64,000 bases of DNA. It comes from Blattamonas nauphoetae. Taxonomy: Eukaryota > Preaxostyla > Oxymonadida. Shown piece by piece: positions 1 through 12,870 of the stretch; within the stretch, counting starts at the first letter, position 1; the number at the start of each line of letters is the position of its first letter. The notes under the pieces are model-generated. The model was not told the DNA's origin and made no database searches. It worked only from the letters and a program-made list of their open reading frames with translations. The translations under genes were made by a program, and so were the position numbers. The stretch is from the NCBI GenBank assembly GCA_033064195.1, contig JARBJD010000067.1, positions 231,421 through 295,420 of the forward strand. Reading direction: 5' to 3'.

Positions 1-71
1 TGACGGGACACCAGCTCAGCGAACTGAGGTTGCGATTGGTCAGGGATGTCCACGGATCAACCGTTCTGTAG

Positions 72-1435
72 TCACCGGCTGGTTTCCCCAAAAACATACT
101 CAAACAGACAAGTCGAGAAAAGCAGGTGTCGTGAGGATGGATCAGCGAGGACCTGTTCCACAAGAGAGAACACAACGTTTTCTGCTATTTTGATCTCTTT
201 ATGTGCGATGGCCAGGTCGTCTCTGAATGAGTCGACTGTCGCTTGGTTCTGTTTCAAAAGCTGAGTTTTAGTTTCTTCGTGCTCTTTGGTGACAAAGCGG
301 GAAAGTGGAGTTTCTGGACCCAACACACATTGAAGACGGTTTGAGCGAATGAGGTCGACTGACGAGATTCGTTGCGAAGGATTCTGAGAGCAGGAACGAA
401 GATAGGAAGAGACGAAGTGAGAAAAATAAACAAAGAAAGACACACTGTGCTCAGAAGAAGAGAGAGAAGAAGCTGAACGTCTCCCACAATCCCTTCCGAT
501 TCACAAATAGGAGCGATATCAAATCCGAGCACTGATTGCTGAATCTCAACAGAACTCCCTCCAACAATCCACGAACGAGATGTCAACATTTCCAGAAGAA
601 GAAGCCCAAATGCCCACATGTCTCCCGCTAACGACCCAATCTGGCTTCCTGTATTTCCTGTCTGTTTGAAGAATACTGGCGCCCAATACTGCATCGTTCC
701 GCATTCCGCTGAGTTGCTCGTTTTCATCGTTCCTGTCCCAACAACGCCTCCAAAATCTCCTGACACATCACAAAGAACTCACATCAGACAAAACACGGAA
801 AAGACAAGACAACCAAAATAATCACGAAAAAGAAGAAAATTGAAGAAAGAGAAAGAAAAAAATCGAGGAAATCGAGAGAGAAGAACAAACCAAGTTTCGC
901 GATCCCATCTTTCCCAATCAGAACATTCGACCCCTTCAGATCTCCATAGATCTCTCCACGCGAATGCAGAAACGCAATTCCGTCCAGAACATCTCTCATC
1001 ACTCGATACACTCGCTGAATCACAAAAACACAGACAATCACACAACACAGCACAAACAACGTCAATCCATCAAATAAATGAAAGATTCCAAAATAAAAAT
1101 AGATTGAAAATGATGAAAAGAGAATCACAAACCACAACATCCATCTTCACCCCAAGTTTCTGGTTTTCGGTAAGTTTGTCTTGAAGTGAGTGAGAACACA
1201 GTTCCAGAACAACAAAATGTGCATTGTCTCCTTCAATCGTCTCCACATACTCAACCACATTCCGATGCTGGTTGTTCTTCAGTTTCGAGATTTCGTGCTC
1301 GTTCTTCTTGAAATCTGATTCCGACGTGAAAGGCAGGATCTTCATCGAAAAATGTTTATCCGATGGTGTTTTCGACACTTCGTGCACTGATCCAAATCGT
1401 CCTTGACCCAGTGTTCGGATAAACTTGTCTGACAT
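72..1435 (-). CDS. Protein kinase, four exons
   Basis: Predicted serine/threonine-type protein kinase of about 350 aa. Exons 1435-1133, 1014-891, 759-446 and 383-72 are joined by GT-AG introns of 118, 131 and 62 bp and sum to a whole number of codons. The N-lobe shows a glycine loop (GQGRFGSV), the lysine in FSMKIL and a likely alpha-C Glu (HEISKL). The catalytic loop is YGDLKGSNVL, so HRD is changed to YGD but the Asp stays. DFG is rebuilt across intron 2 (KLGDFGG). APE reads APV. The F-helix motif is AGDMWAFG, and NPSQR follows intron 3. A tail of about 70 aa after the domain looks helical. It is probably active, but the group (NEK/STE-like) cannot be fixed by eye. Upstream exons are possible but not needed. 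Confidence 0.8.
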
Positions 1436-1557
1436 TGAAATTGAAATGGTGAAGAATCAGAAAACAAAACTGTGTGTTTTCAACAGCAAAGAAACAAGAA
1501 GGTGAAGAGAAAATAAAAAGAGAATATCAAATCACACATGGTTCCGGGACCTTGACT

Positions 1558-1806
1558 TCAAATCGGTTTTTTGCTTTCGGCTTTGGATGAATTGTGAACA
1601 TTTCCAAGTAATGGTTTGATCACAAAAACCTGACACTCTTGTGCTGACCGTTCGCCATCCATCCAGAAATGAGTGTCTGAGAAACCAAGACCAAACCAAA
1701 TATGTCTAATCGAAGGAACAAACGCCTCTTTATCCGACACTGGCATCAAACGCAAAGCTCCGAAACAAATCATTTTCTTCCCAACCTTACATCCCATGAA
1801 CTGCAA
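1558..1806 (-). CDS. Small hypothetical exon or gene
   Basis: An 82-codon open stretch between the kinase and A1. On the minus strand it is preceded by a pyrimidine run ending TTTTTTGCAG just before TTCATGGG, so it may be a terminal exon rather than start at its own ATG. The segment IRHIWFGLGFSDTHFWMDGE has the aromatic/glycine pattern of a beta-sandwich (SPRY-like) fragment, but this is only a resemblance. The upstream exon, if any, is not identified. Confidence 0.3.
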   Translation of the reverse strand: MQFMGCKVGKKMICFGALRLMPVSDKEAFVPSIRHIWFGLGFSDTHFWMDGERSAQECQVFVIKPLLGNVHNSSKAESKKPI

Positions 1807-1864
1807 AAAAGAGACTTAAATGTCAAAAGAGATGAAAGAAGTCAACATGGCTCATTCTCCGACA

Positions 1865-4800
1865 TTAAATGTCTCGTCGGATGGTGTCGAGAAGAATCCC
1901 AATCACAGCTATCCCTTTCTCGTAGTCATCCAAGAACGAAGAATTTGACACAGCGAACACAACACGATCCAACAGACCCTTCTTCACCAACTCGATCCGA
2001 ACAGCGTCAGACGAGACACTGACGAATCGATGGAAGAACTCGATAGCAATAGAGACGACTGCAGGAAAGGGAGATCTGAACAGATGAAGAAAGAGGAGAG
2101 AAAACAAACAGGAGATGCTTCATGAGAAACTCGACGAAGTGGGGTTCCGGTTTTGTCGAATTGAAATCTGATGAAAGAAGAGAGAAAATCTGGCGAACCT
2201 TTTGCTGCCAAATGGAGCCCATACATCGACCAAAAGCCGATTTCTTCGTGGATGGTCTCGGTTGAAGAGAGAAGACGAGAGAAGTGATCATCAACGGGAC
2301 GTGCCGTGAGGGGAGTGGCGAGAGAGGGAATACCAGAGTGAGAGGAGAGAGTTTGGAGGACGCCTCGCTGAGCACCAGCCAGAGAAGGAAGATGGCAGAG
2401 GAGGGGAGAGTCGAAGTGAGCAGGAATGCTGAACCAGTGAAGAGACACAACAACATCACCAACCATCCACATCAAGTCCAGCTCGAACTGGTTCTTATTC
2501 GAAACGAATGGAGCCAGCATCTGAAACACTTTGGCGAGAGACGAGCAGGCACCAAAGGGAGCAGTCAAATGAATAATATCGCCGAACAGAAATAGAAAAT
2601 CAGTCCAAATGTCGATGCGTGCTCTGACGAGATGGGGAGGGGAGAGCAGAGTGTCGAAAAGGCGAGGAGGAGGGAATAATCCAAAGAGGTTGACAATGAT
2701 AGCTTGTGGGGTGTCCTGAAGTGAAGTGATGAAGAGCATTTGAAGGAGATTGTCAAGTGATTGTTCATCGAGATTGAGTTTGGGAGATCGAAGAAGGAGG
2801 GAGTGCAGTCCAACGTAGGACGTGTGGAGAAACTTTCTCGAAGTGCAGGCAGACACATCAGCCCATCGTTCGATGAATGAGTCTGGATCCGATCGGAGAT
2901 ACCGTTCGAACATCAGATCCATCGGGAAGAAGGAGTGTCTGTGTTTGGGGTCGATGGAGGTGTAGTTGAGAAAGAAAGCCGGAAATATTGTTTGGGACGC
3001 TCTCAGGTTGCTTGAGTCCAAATCAGTTGTGATGAGTTCTGTCAGTGTAGAAGGGAAATCGCAGCCACGAAAGACAGACAATAATGAACCGAGAGTCAAC
3101 GCTAATGGACTCAGATAATGGGTGGATCGTTTCAGTTTTGAAGATGGACTCGGATCGCTGGAGAGACGCGACATCATCTGATGCCTCTTCTCAAACGAAT
3201 GAAGGAAGTCCAGTCTCCATGGTTGTAACATCAAAACCGCGTTGTTGGTGATGATTCTTCCGACGAAATCACAAGCATAGTCGAAGATTATTTTGTCACT
3301 CAGGTCAGCATTTAACAACCCGTCGAAATCGAAGTCTGACTCAACCATAACGTGTCCATGTCTATCTCTGTCGTTATTGTCGAACCATCTCACCCACAAT
3401 TCCAGCAGGGAGATCAGCTCATAGTATGAGCCATCACGGAACGCCGATCGGAGACTCTGAAATTTGCTGTCACGAGGATCATCCACTGTCGGAAGGAAGT
3501 CTGCAATGTCGAAGAAGATGTAGTGACATTCCATCTGGACAACGAAATTGGACGAGTGGAGACCAGAGATGAGGAACGTCCTGAAAGTGCCGACATCAAC
3601 AATGCAGTCCGTGGATTGTGTCGCTTCGAGAACAGCGTGACACCGACGAAGTGATGCCACGACCTTCTGATCATCTGCCTCGTCGAACAGCGAGATGTCG
3701 AACATTTCGTTTTGATCGATGATTTGAGGACGTGGTTGGTGAAAGGCGTCCCATTCTGATTCTGAATCAAATGATGGACGGATGTACCATTGTAACAAAC
3801 CGAGGTTCCTCTGATATTGAGAAGTGGTCCGAAGTAAGGGATTCGGTCCAAATAGGACCAATGAGAACAAGAACACTTCAAAACTTAGAAGATTCTGGTC
3901 ACCTTACATTTTCCAATCATCAGGGCGAACCCATGAAGAAAGGGTCAGTCGCGATGCGACGAAAGAGGAAACAAAAACTATTATATGCTTGCAACAGAAA
4001 ATCCCCAACGGAGAGCAAAAAACTGTTGCAAGTCTTTGTAAAGAGAGTTCCAAAGGGAACTGGTAAACTGGCCCCCTGCCCCTCGCGGCTTGTGGTAGCA
4101 GGTCATCAAGAGGAACCTCGGTTTGTTACAAGCACCGCCCTTCCAGTAGGTGCTGTTCAAACCTCGGTCCCTCTGATATTGAGACTTGAAAGGAACAGAA
4201 AGAAAATAAGTGATAGATGAGCTGAAAAGAAAAAGCATCCATTATCTTGGGTTTCACTCTTTGGACCATGCTCGTCAGAGAGACCGTGACTCCTTCGAAA
4301 GGGCTGCCACAGGCCGCAGAGTAGTCTTGATTACGTGGTTGACGAGAAATGTATGGCGGTATCGCAGTTCTGACATCTGTAGCCTTCTGATCAGACTCAT
4401 TCTGGTCGGTGTACTGTCGCCGTGAAGCATCGAGAAGAGACGATTCATCGCAGGTTGATGTTTATCCAACATATTTCTCGGTGTGTACTCGATGAGTGTG
4501 GGTGAAAGCGTTTGGAGGCTTGGTCCCATTCGGACTCGAGTCTCGAGTCAGCAGCTGTTGGAGCGAGAGAGTCGTTCAGTACTCATTGCATGAGGTGCGA
4601 TATATTGCAGGTAATCCGATAGATGTGACCATGCAAGCCCTTTCTCGTTGTTTCCAGGTTCGGTTGCTAAGTCGATGGTTGGATCCGTTGTTTTCAGGAT
4701 TGTCCCTTCAGAGTGATGTCGTTTCCTTGTTCCCAATCTGTCGCGACTTCAGTGAGTGAATTCAGGAAAAAAAACTGACGCGGCCGCTCGTTTGGATGCC

Positions 4801-7800
4801 CAAGATCGTCGTCCGTTGACTGTGAGATTGGTGAAGTTTGTGTTCGTCATTTGAACGAAACAGATCGCTGTTTGTCTTCTTCCGATAACCTTAGAGGTGA
4901 TGAATACATCTCCCCTTCAATGGAGGTTCTTTCCCTGTCCGTTGATTGTATGGGGAGTACTTGTGGTCGAGTCCTTCTTCCCGAATTTCAGCTGCAGTGG
5001 AACGGCTTCGAATAGTGACAAGTCGCCAACCATTGTGATTTTCACAGTTCACCCGTTTCCATCGAATTGGTAGAGTCAGCATTTATTGACAACAGGTGAG
5101 ACACTGTGCCTTCGCAAAGGTGACGGGCGAATTCGCTGCTAGTTCGTCGTGGTGGACGAGAAATTCTTCTTCTATCATCTGACCGTCCAGTTATTCGAAC
5201 CGAGATCACGCGTGTGTTCTTCGAAGGCGTAATGATCTTTGTGGACGAGTACGTCTTCCCCAAGTTTAGTCGAATAGACTTTGTTGTTGAATGATGCGTC
5301 GTGGTGATTGGACAAGCTTGGTCTGTCCACTGCGATCGTCAAAGTGGACTCAGTCATAATACTAGACACCATTTCTTCCCTCGAATGAAGCTGAGCAAGA
5401 CGGTGAGCGAACGATCATGTCTCGGATAATTACTGTCCATACATGATCAAGTCGAATGCTTCATGAGTCTGCTTGATACCCCCGATGTGTTCAGTGCCAA
5501 ACAATATGATGACAGTTCGCCTATTGTCACTGCGACTAACCGCAGTCTTTGACAAGGATATCGTTCACTACTCTCTCAAACGACCATGATAATGCCACGG
5601 AGATATTTGTCCTGACATGTACAAGGTTCCACAGATGAGAGCGGTGAGATGATATGGGCGAGAGGGTGAGGGCGATTGATAGTTCGTCGGGCTTGAACAG
5701 AAATGGTTTGTGACGGAACGAGAGTTCTTTTAGATCCGAGTAATTACCGGTGCGGCGAGTTGGAGTTCTCTTTGGAGCAGAGAAGCCCCTTTGGGTCAGA
5801 AAGGAGTCTCACTGCTGTGAACCGTTGAACGCAGATGAGCAGACGTCCTTCACATGAACCCCTCAGAAGTACCTCTTATTGAATAAGAGTTCAGTTGAAT
5901 GACTCTGTCGAAATCAGAGAGTCCTTGGCAAACACCTTGTCATCTTTCTGAATCGAAACGTCGACTGATTTGTTGTTGATGGTTACGCAATGTATTTATT
6001 TGGTTACTTCGTTCCCTGTCAGATTGGGAGATCTTTCGTGATGAAGATGGATGAATTGCTTTTCCCTCCATGTTCAGACGCTGCCATAACACTTCATTGA
6101 AGCACGACTGGAGAATTCTCACTGCACTGTGGAGAACAGCTGCCACTGCCGTCTCCATGCTGCCATCATCGATGACGGGGAACACTGATCGAGCTTCGAG
6201 ATGGAGAGGTCAAAGATGGGTGACAACTTCGCTCGCTACATCTTTGTCCTCCATCGATAGTCTGAATCGCGGCAACTGGAACTTGAGTTGCGTGGCGACC
6301 TGCTTCCAGATCTGTCCGACCTTGACTGGCTCAGAGGGACGCCATTGGAACTGTTTTGTTTAACTCAGCCAGATTTGATTGGGATTGGTACAGGAGTCTC
6401 CCCGTTGGAGCGAATGCAATTTGGTTGTCTGAGGTCGGCTCCTCAAGTGAGGCAGTCAGATTGTGAAATAGGACGAGCGGTTGGTCAGTCGTTGATGTGA
6501 AGTCTGAGTCTGGTATCGGCTTCAACGATGGAAAAATCTCCAGATCTTGTCAGAGTCAGCCATTCTGACCGCGATTTAGGTCCTCGAGAACAAGCCAGCG
6601 CTGAAAATCAGGGAGGGGTATCAATTCGTCTATTCGCCCAGTGAATGTTTTCGTGGAGCAACGCTACTTCGTGCTCTTCCTCCTTTGACGATGATGCACA
6701 GGCATCTGAGTAGTCCCATCAAAATAGGTAAAACTGGGATCAATTGATGTCAGTGCCTAAATTTGGACTGAGATCAAATTTCAACTCTTTTCCTTTGAGA
6801 TTTTCTCATTATCACTTCATTAATCATGTTCAATTCACTTCTTGTTTTCACATAATGCTCTTCAATATTTCAGACAGCTCTTATTTCCCAAAAACACGCA
6901 CGATCACAATCACCAACACTTCTTTTTTCGATGTATTCCCTTCATTGACTTTAGTCAGTGAGAAAAAACCATCAAAGAAGACATAATAACGCATTATCGA
7001 CTTGTTTTTATAATTATTGTTGTAGAACAAACTGAAACAGCAGCACCCAAAGTTTGCATTTTCATGATCTATGAAGTGACCATTTTCCTTTTTACTTTTT
7101 TTTCCATTCAAATATCATATATAAGAAGACTTTTTTGAAATGAAAGAAACGAAATGGTATTGTAGGTATTTAGTGGGATCAGATCCGACTGGGATCACTG
7201 GGATCAAATCAGAAGCCTGATGATGCATCTGCGGGGTCAAAAATGCTGGGAGGGTAATGATGTTCTTTAGTTGTACCGAATGAGGACTGCTCATTGAGTC
7301 TGGTTGGTCGTAAGAGACTCTTCGTGACGAAAGGCGACCGATCTGTGTCCTAGAAGCGCTTGATGTCCAGTCGAGTCCGGGATTCTCTAAAACGAGGATC
7401 CCTTTTGCTTTAAGCTCCCTGCCAACAATTGATGCCAGATATTGCTGCCTTTGTCGGATTGAGGGAATTTTTCCTCACGAGGTGCGGCTCAAGGGCGCGA
7501 AATGAATCTGTTTGTAACTTGGTTGATCTGGGTGTTATTTTTCCGGAAAGAGTGTTCGCATCGGTGAAACACCATGCCGACGAAGTGGAATTGGTTATTA
7601 GGAAGGTTCTAGCGTGACCGGAACGTGAGCTTTGAATATCTCCGATTCGTCGAAGATGACCTGTCCACTCCACATAAAAGACTCTCTATTTGCTGAACAA
7701 TCATCAATGTTTCGCATGTTTCCTCCATTGCTGAGGATCTTGTTTGTTCCCATGGCAGCTCAGACCACTTTGATGCTGAATCACGCATGATATGTGTGGG

Positions 7801-10328
7801 CACTTCTGGAGTCCTAGCCAATCGAATTCCTGACCGTGTGTGGAGTCAAATAGTATAGAGGTTGTAAAAGTCGATATCTGCTGCACAATTGTTTGGGAAT
7901 CAATGTCTTGATTCCATGGTTCGGATGATGACCCTCGACGTGTGACGCGGCTGTATACACCCTTTCATTTCATAGGTTATGGAGATCGACCCCTAGTCGT
8001 TGCTTTCTTGCTGTATACGGTTAATCTCTCCTCAGATTGAGTCGACATGCGTCTAGGCGTCTCGAATGGTCTAACTCAATATTGTTCTGGCTTGAACGTG
8101 TTAAGTGACCCAGCAGGTGTTTCTGGACACCTCGTACACTGTCAGAGGTGTTGCTTGAGTGAAGGTCTTGGTTTGGAAACTCCGGACCGTTGGAAAAGTT
8201 GGGCTGTGCTGATGTCGCGAATAAAGGATTGGTCAAGCATTGATCCAACAAAAGGCTAATATTTCAATATCTTAGAAACATTTTTCCTCCTCTACTCATT
8301 CATATCAGCAGGTTTTTCCGCATGTTCGTCATGCCTGGAATCGGACGTTGCGTCCGATAGATAAGTGAACTCCGAAGTGCCGGAGTTGAATGTAAACTTG
8401 TTGTTCTTTTCGTATCTTCAACCCTTCCTCCTTCAAAATGAATCTGAACGCATTTGAGATGAATTGGATGATCATCTTTGTCTTCATCATTTTCACTGCA
8501 AGTCCGTCAAAGAAGGGAGGTTTCGCCCAGGAAGGAGGACTATCCTGGTGAAAGGAGGCATATACATCGTCAGAAGGGAGACTTGTTGATTCTGAAGAAT
8601 TTTGTGATCAAGTCTTTGGAAAGCCGCCTGGAAGGTTGTTACTTCGAGCTTTTGCCTCATTGGGGCGAAATAGTGGATTGATAATGAGTGCGAGATAATT
8701 GGAGGGCTGGAGAAACGAGAAACGAGGATTGAACCGGTTGAATCCTCGATTCGTTTGTCATAAAAATGTGAATCGATTCTACGTCTCGTAGGTCACCTTC
8801 ATCTTGTCGGAGAGCTTCTTGCGGAATTTCGACAAAGAGTAACGTGAAGGAGGAAGGAAATTTCTGAAGTGTTCATAATCATTGTGTTCATCTTGGACCG
8901 AATCCCTTACTTCGGACCACTTCTCAATATCAGAGGGACCGAGGTTTGAACAGCACCTACTGGAAGGGCGGTGCCTGAAAGGAAGTGGGAGGAGGTCGTG
9001 TAAGGAAATGATGAATCACAGAGAGGATCTCTCGTGAATGATGAGTGAAGGAGTCTGAATGGATGACCAACTGGTTAGGAGGGATTGTTGGATAATTGGA
9101 AGACCAATGATCAGATGGGAATGATGTCTGGGTGGAGATGGTTGATGCGTGACTTGAACTGCGCGTCGAGGATGTTTGGTGAGAGAGAGTAGAGTGAAGG
9201 TTGAAAGTGAGGTTGGTGAATGCTGAGATGGCTTGTGAGCGGAGGGACAGGTCGTCAGGCATCCAAAAGGGAGGAGAGTCTGATTCATTGTTCTCTTCGA
9301 TTTGAGGTGGATTGGCAATGAGTTGATGTTTCGTTTGGAGTGAGAGGAGTGTGGCTCGGAAACAGCTTGATTGGAGGAAGGAGAGATCAGTCTGAATAGA
9401 TGAATGAACAGAAACGAAGACACACCCCAAGTTTTGGATCTTTCTCGATTGTCTCCATCATCGTCCACCATTCTAACCAGTCAGAAAATGCATTCCAAAC
9501 TTTCTCCATCGAGAGTGTTTCTTTGATCTTCTTCACGGCATCCAGAAGCTGTTCTGAATGTTCAACAGCATCTCCGCACAGAAACGAGTGGGATGGAAGA
9601 ACAATAGAATTCTGATCGTCGGTATGAAGAACAAGACGAGTGAACGATGCAGTGAGATTGTGGAGTCGAAATGGATCTGAAGATAGATCAGCAGTCCTAT
9701 CAAGATCTCGACAATAATCTGCAAAATATTGTGAGTGATCAGTTGGAGACGAGTTCGGAAGAATGAGATCTCCAGAAGCCACAAATTGTTCGACGAGGGC
9801 AACCATGATGCGTGCGAAGACAATATTACTCTGTGCAGGATCAAGAGGGAGAATCAATCGGTTGTGCTGTTCGAATGTTCGATGGATGTGAAGAAAGAAC
9901 GAGCAGAGTGAGGAGATGTCGGAAGAGAGAGAACCAGAAATCGATGGTTCGTCTGGCGACGAGGGAAAAGCTGTTCAGACGATGAAAGGAGAAAAAGAGA
10001 AGACTGATCACGATTGTGGAGGATGAGTCAATTCGGATGTTCTCGAAGGTCAGAGGCGGGGCAGAGGGGTGTTCATTTCTGAGCAGTTCTGTTCCAATCA
10101 CCGCTTCAACAAACCATTCCATCAATCTCTGCAGGAAGTTGGAAAAAGAGGAGAACAACACACTGTCCAAGAAAGAGACTCATCACCGCTTTCAAATCGC
10201 TGGATGTGTGATTCGAGAGTTTCTGTCGGAATATCCTCAGAAAGTTCAATATTCACAATATCATCTTTGAAACATTCCGTCGATGAAGAGACAATGTATT
10301 GATGGGAAAGAGAACTCTTTTCACTCAT
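1865..10328 (-). CDS. FDEADN-family protein A1, split by a 5.2 kb insertion
   Basis: Large unrecognised protein, predicted about 1036 aa once the insertion is left out. Exons: 10328-10164, 10128-10005, 9970-9426, 9391-8976 continued at 3790-2199, 2167-2110 and 2075-1865. Introns are 35, 34, 34, 31 and 34 bp with GT-AG ends, and the exon sum is a multiple of three. The product starts MSEKSSLSHQ and carries the family hallmarks WFVEAVIG, LPSHSFLCGD, SLFDEADD, AFRDGS, LPSLAGAQRG and SSFLDDYEKG. It is Leu/Phe/Ser-rich without signal peptide or membrane span and resembles an ARM/HEAT-type solenoid; that fold is inferred. Paralogs A2 and A5 align throughout. As it stands the insertion ends the frame after TSFQ, so the present allele is probably non-functional unless the element is excised. 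Confidence 0.7.
3793..4128. mobile_element. Small partner element (I1-small)
   Basis: A 336-bp element with TIRs starting TAACAAACCGAGGTTCCTCT at the left and its inverse at the right. The inverted match extends outwards by TTG/CAA. It abuts the big element of I1 with two or three bases between. The interior is non-coding. Read on the minus strand it contains GGTTCGCCCTGAT in a small hairpin, a motif shared with the small partner of I2. Confidence 0.6.
4132..8974. mobile_element. Big hairpin-tipped element (I1-big)
   Basis: A 4.84 kb element. Both ends carry GCACCGCCCTTCCAGTAGG followed by TGC and a CAAACCTCGG block, in inverted orientation (4132-4185 and 8922-8974). The tip folds: GCACC pairs with GGTGC around a 12-nt loop. 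The interior shows only short frames with no domain I can name, so it is either non-autonomous or an old autonomous copy whose genes have decayed. An AT-rich island sits near 6.75-7.15 kb. Confidence 0.6.
6740..7145. other. AT-rich island inside I1-big
   Basis: About 400 bp visibly richer in A+T than the surrounding sequence. It is bounded by short copies of CTGGGATCA-like sequence near 6735 and 7180-7205. It could be a further nested insertion, but I could not define matching ends or a target duplication. No gene is seen. Confidence 0.25.
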
Positions 10329-10796
10329 TCAAATCAGAGATGATGAACGCGTCAAAATCGAGATCGAAAACACTGTCAGAGAAGTAAGAAAGAGAAAAGA
10401 GATCAAAAAATAACAAAAGAGGGATGAAAAATTGAAGGAATAATAAACAAAAAAGAACATCAAACGATTTTACTCCTGTTAAGCCCTGATCAATGACAAT
10501 TGACGAAACAATCCAGTGAGGGAGTTTGTGGGTGCCTGAAAGAGAGCAAGACATTATGTGAGTATGGATACGGTGATGAGGAAGAAAGAAACAAACAGCG
10601 GAATGGAGAGTTCGAAATGAAGCTGGAGAGATCACAGAGTATGGCTTGATCTCGCTCCAAGTTCCATTTCCTTCCTTCACTTCTCAAGGGATTCCTAAAA
10701 CATGTACAATCAATAAACTGATATCATGTGATGACCAGATGTACAGTTAAATGATAAATTATGTGTTTTTCTTTCATTGGAATACAAAAAAGTGGT
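10329..10796. other. A3-A1 intergenic, possible small frame
   Basis: The spacer between truncated A3 and the A1 start. A 119-codon open stretch lies on the minus strand at 10321-10680 (begins MKEGNGTWSEIKPYSVISPA, Phe/Leu-rich end). It overlaps the A1 start and has no recognisable domain, so it may be a scrap of another gene. The matching spacer between A4 and A2 (22190-22325) is only about 135 bp and lacks it. Confidence 0.3.
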
Positions 10797-11705
10797 TTAA
10801 GACTCAATCCAAGCGAAATCAACTGAGAAACTCGTCATCGAGGAGTCGAGTGACTCATTGAAACAACAGCTGGATCTTCGACGAATGAAGAAGGTGACGG
10901 AGAGAGTCTGGCGATGATTCTCACTCCAAACCAATTTGGGAGAGAAGAGGAGAGAAGTCGTGGACGACCACGTCATGTCTGTTCCCACAATCACGAATCG
11001 AACGAAGCAGAAGCACAATCACATAAAGCCCGTTTTCGTAGTCCTCCAAAAAGGACGATTCCGACACTGCTCGAATCACAACGTCCAACACTCCAAAACG
11101 CACCATGTGCATCAGATCCGAAATAGTGCTCATGCTCACCAATCTCTTCACACACTCCAACATTCACTTTCCACTCGAACTTCATCCCCGGAATGTCCCG
11201 AACTGATCGGTACAGCTCTTTCAGACTGAGACAGTCGCCAGAAGGCGCTGTGACGAGGACGAGTGTGGTCAGCATCAATTTCAGAGGTGCGACCATGTCG
11301 TCGTGTTCTGACCCCGCCCACAGAAGTGGCAGGAAGAAGCGGATGACGAGGGGTGGAGGGAAGCAAAGAAAGAGATTGGCAGTGTCGGAGGTGAGAGAGG
11401 CGGAGAACATCCAAAAAGTGTCCACCAAAAGTGGGCCAGACTGTTCATAATTCGACTGGAAGAGATTCATGTGCACTCCTCGTCGACAGAGAGCATGAAA
11501 CCCACACAACGCCGTGTTGTGGAGAGAGTGTGAGAAATCAATGTCGGGATTCATCGGACAGAGGAAGAAGTCGAGAGGACTCATTCGGAGCATTCGCTCG
11601 AAGATGATATCGAGAGGGGGTTGGTGTGGTGTGTGGCGATTGAGTGAGGTGTGGCAGAGGAACACAAACTGATTCCGGAAACCAAAAGAAAGAGCGCTCA
11701 GATCG

Positions 11706-11793
11706 GTTAAGTATAGGCGCAGATCCGATTTTCGCTACACGCAGATCTGAAAAATCGGATACGCGCAGATCCAAATGGATACACGCAGATCTG
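11706..11793 (+). repeat. MULE1 left TIR with iterons
   Basis: The left terminal repeat, 88 bp. It contains four spaced copies of a CGCAGATC core (GGCGCAGATC, CACGCAGATC, CGCGCAGATC, CACGCAGATC) about 23-27 bp apart, three of them preceded by ATA or TAC. Arrays like this often bind transposase; that role is inferred. Confidence 0.75.
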
Positions 11794-12288
11794 TTTTCGT
11801 TTTTGTTCTTTTCGAATTTAGGCCTTGTTATTGTCTCTGAAAACTTCAATACTGCTTCAGTTTCTCTTAACAAGCTTTATGAAGAACATATTGAGTGAAA
11901 ATAGTTGATGAAGTTCGCAGAGTGGTTCGTTAAAGGAATGGTGGTCGGGGATTTCCATTTAAAGACGTGTTTGTGGAGGAGATATCGAAAATTCTGGTCG
12001 TGTTCCATGGTGATATTCATATGCTCGGTGATAGTGATGATGAAGAAGGGATGCAGAAGATTTGTGGCTTCGAAAGTGGAGATGTCAACGTGGGCAATAG
12101 AGCGACTTATGTTGGATGATGAAGATCCAAAAGAGGGGAGTGGTGGGCTGAACGGTTGTTTGGGTTATTTTGAGAGGAGACAGGGGGGTTGAGTGATGAG
12201 GTGGGTGGATCGTAACTTCGTCGTCTTGGAGAGGGAGATTGGTGATGGTGTAACTGTTTTCGAACATATAAAGAGTTGTCAGCTTTGA

Positions 12289-12870
12289 CTAATATTGTCT
12301 GATCAGAATTTCTGTGGAATAAATCCTCTTGTTCGTGATCACTGAAGCGGCGTCTGGATGAAATGCCTGGAGGAATAATATGGTTCCGTCCTTCTCTGAA
12401 TTGCAGCCAGAGAATGAATGAGAGGAAAGACTGATGGTATGATCTTTCCTCTCAAGGAAGTTTTGAGATTGACGAGAATTGTGGACAGTTTTAAATGTGA
12501 TCGAGGAGATCGTAATATTTGGAATGTCTGCAGGATCATAGTTTGGACCCATCAGTAGATCCGGATGTCTTGGCAACAATTATGGGAGAAGGTTCTGATT
12601 TGGGTGAGATAACAATACACGAAGAGAGTGATGGAACATGATGAGTTGATGAGACAGTGTTGAAGGAATCTCAATAAAACCCACCGAAAGTGCATCCAAT
12701 GAAGGAGAGAGACTAAAGAGCGTGCAGTTGATTCTTTGGACGGTTTCCAAGAGTTGAAATGGATCTTCAGTGTTGGGTGTGGTTCTGTCTGAACTGACAA
12801 TTGATGAGTGTTGCTGAAGAAGTCCTACTCCGAAGAGATCTCTATATGGGTGAACTCGAACAGAAAACAA
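12289..12870 (-). pseudogene. Coding-like cargo in MULE1
   Basis: Two adjacent open stretches in different frames (12870-12580 and 12579-12289) read LLETVQRINCTLFSLSPSLD, HHSLRVLLSHPNQN and ITISSITFKTVHNSRQSQNF, SLSSHSF. Composition and the SSHSF motif resemble exon 3 of the FDEADN family (LPSHSFLCGD), so this may be a captured exon of a distant relative. The frame break between the parts and the lack of a start argue against a working gene. Confidence 0.35.

Larger units (their letters stand above)
3793..8975. mobile_element. Composite TIR insertion I1 in A1
   Basis: A 5.18 kb block that interrupts the A1 reading frame. Uninterrupted paralog A2 at 20826-20840 gives the empty site. The flanking dinucleotide TG is repeated at 3791-3792 and 8976-8977. 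The block is two abutting inverted-repeat elements: a small one (3793-4128) and a big one (4132-8974). The outer arms at 3793-3853 and 8887-8960 are themselves inverted copies over about 45 bp (from CTGATATTGAGAAGTGG inward), differing only at the tips. No transposase-like reading frame was recognised inside. Confidence 0.7.

Noticed and set aside
4190-8890. Numerous 60-97 codon frames inside I1-big
   Set aside because: Short, uncorrelated between strands, without domains or a consistent codon pattern; not reported as genes.
12160-12270. Possible tRNA or small RNA in MULE1
   Set aside because: No cloverleaf or box motifs could be made out by eye anywhere in the window, so no RNA gene is reported.
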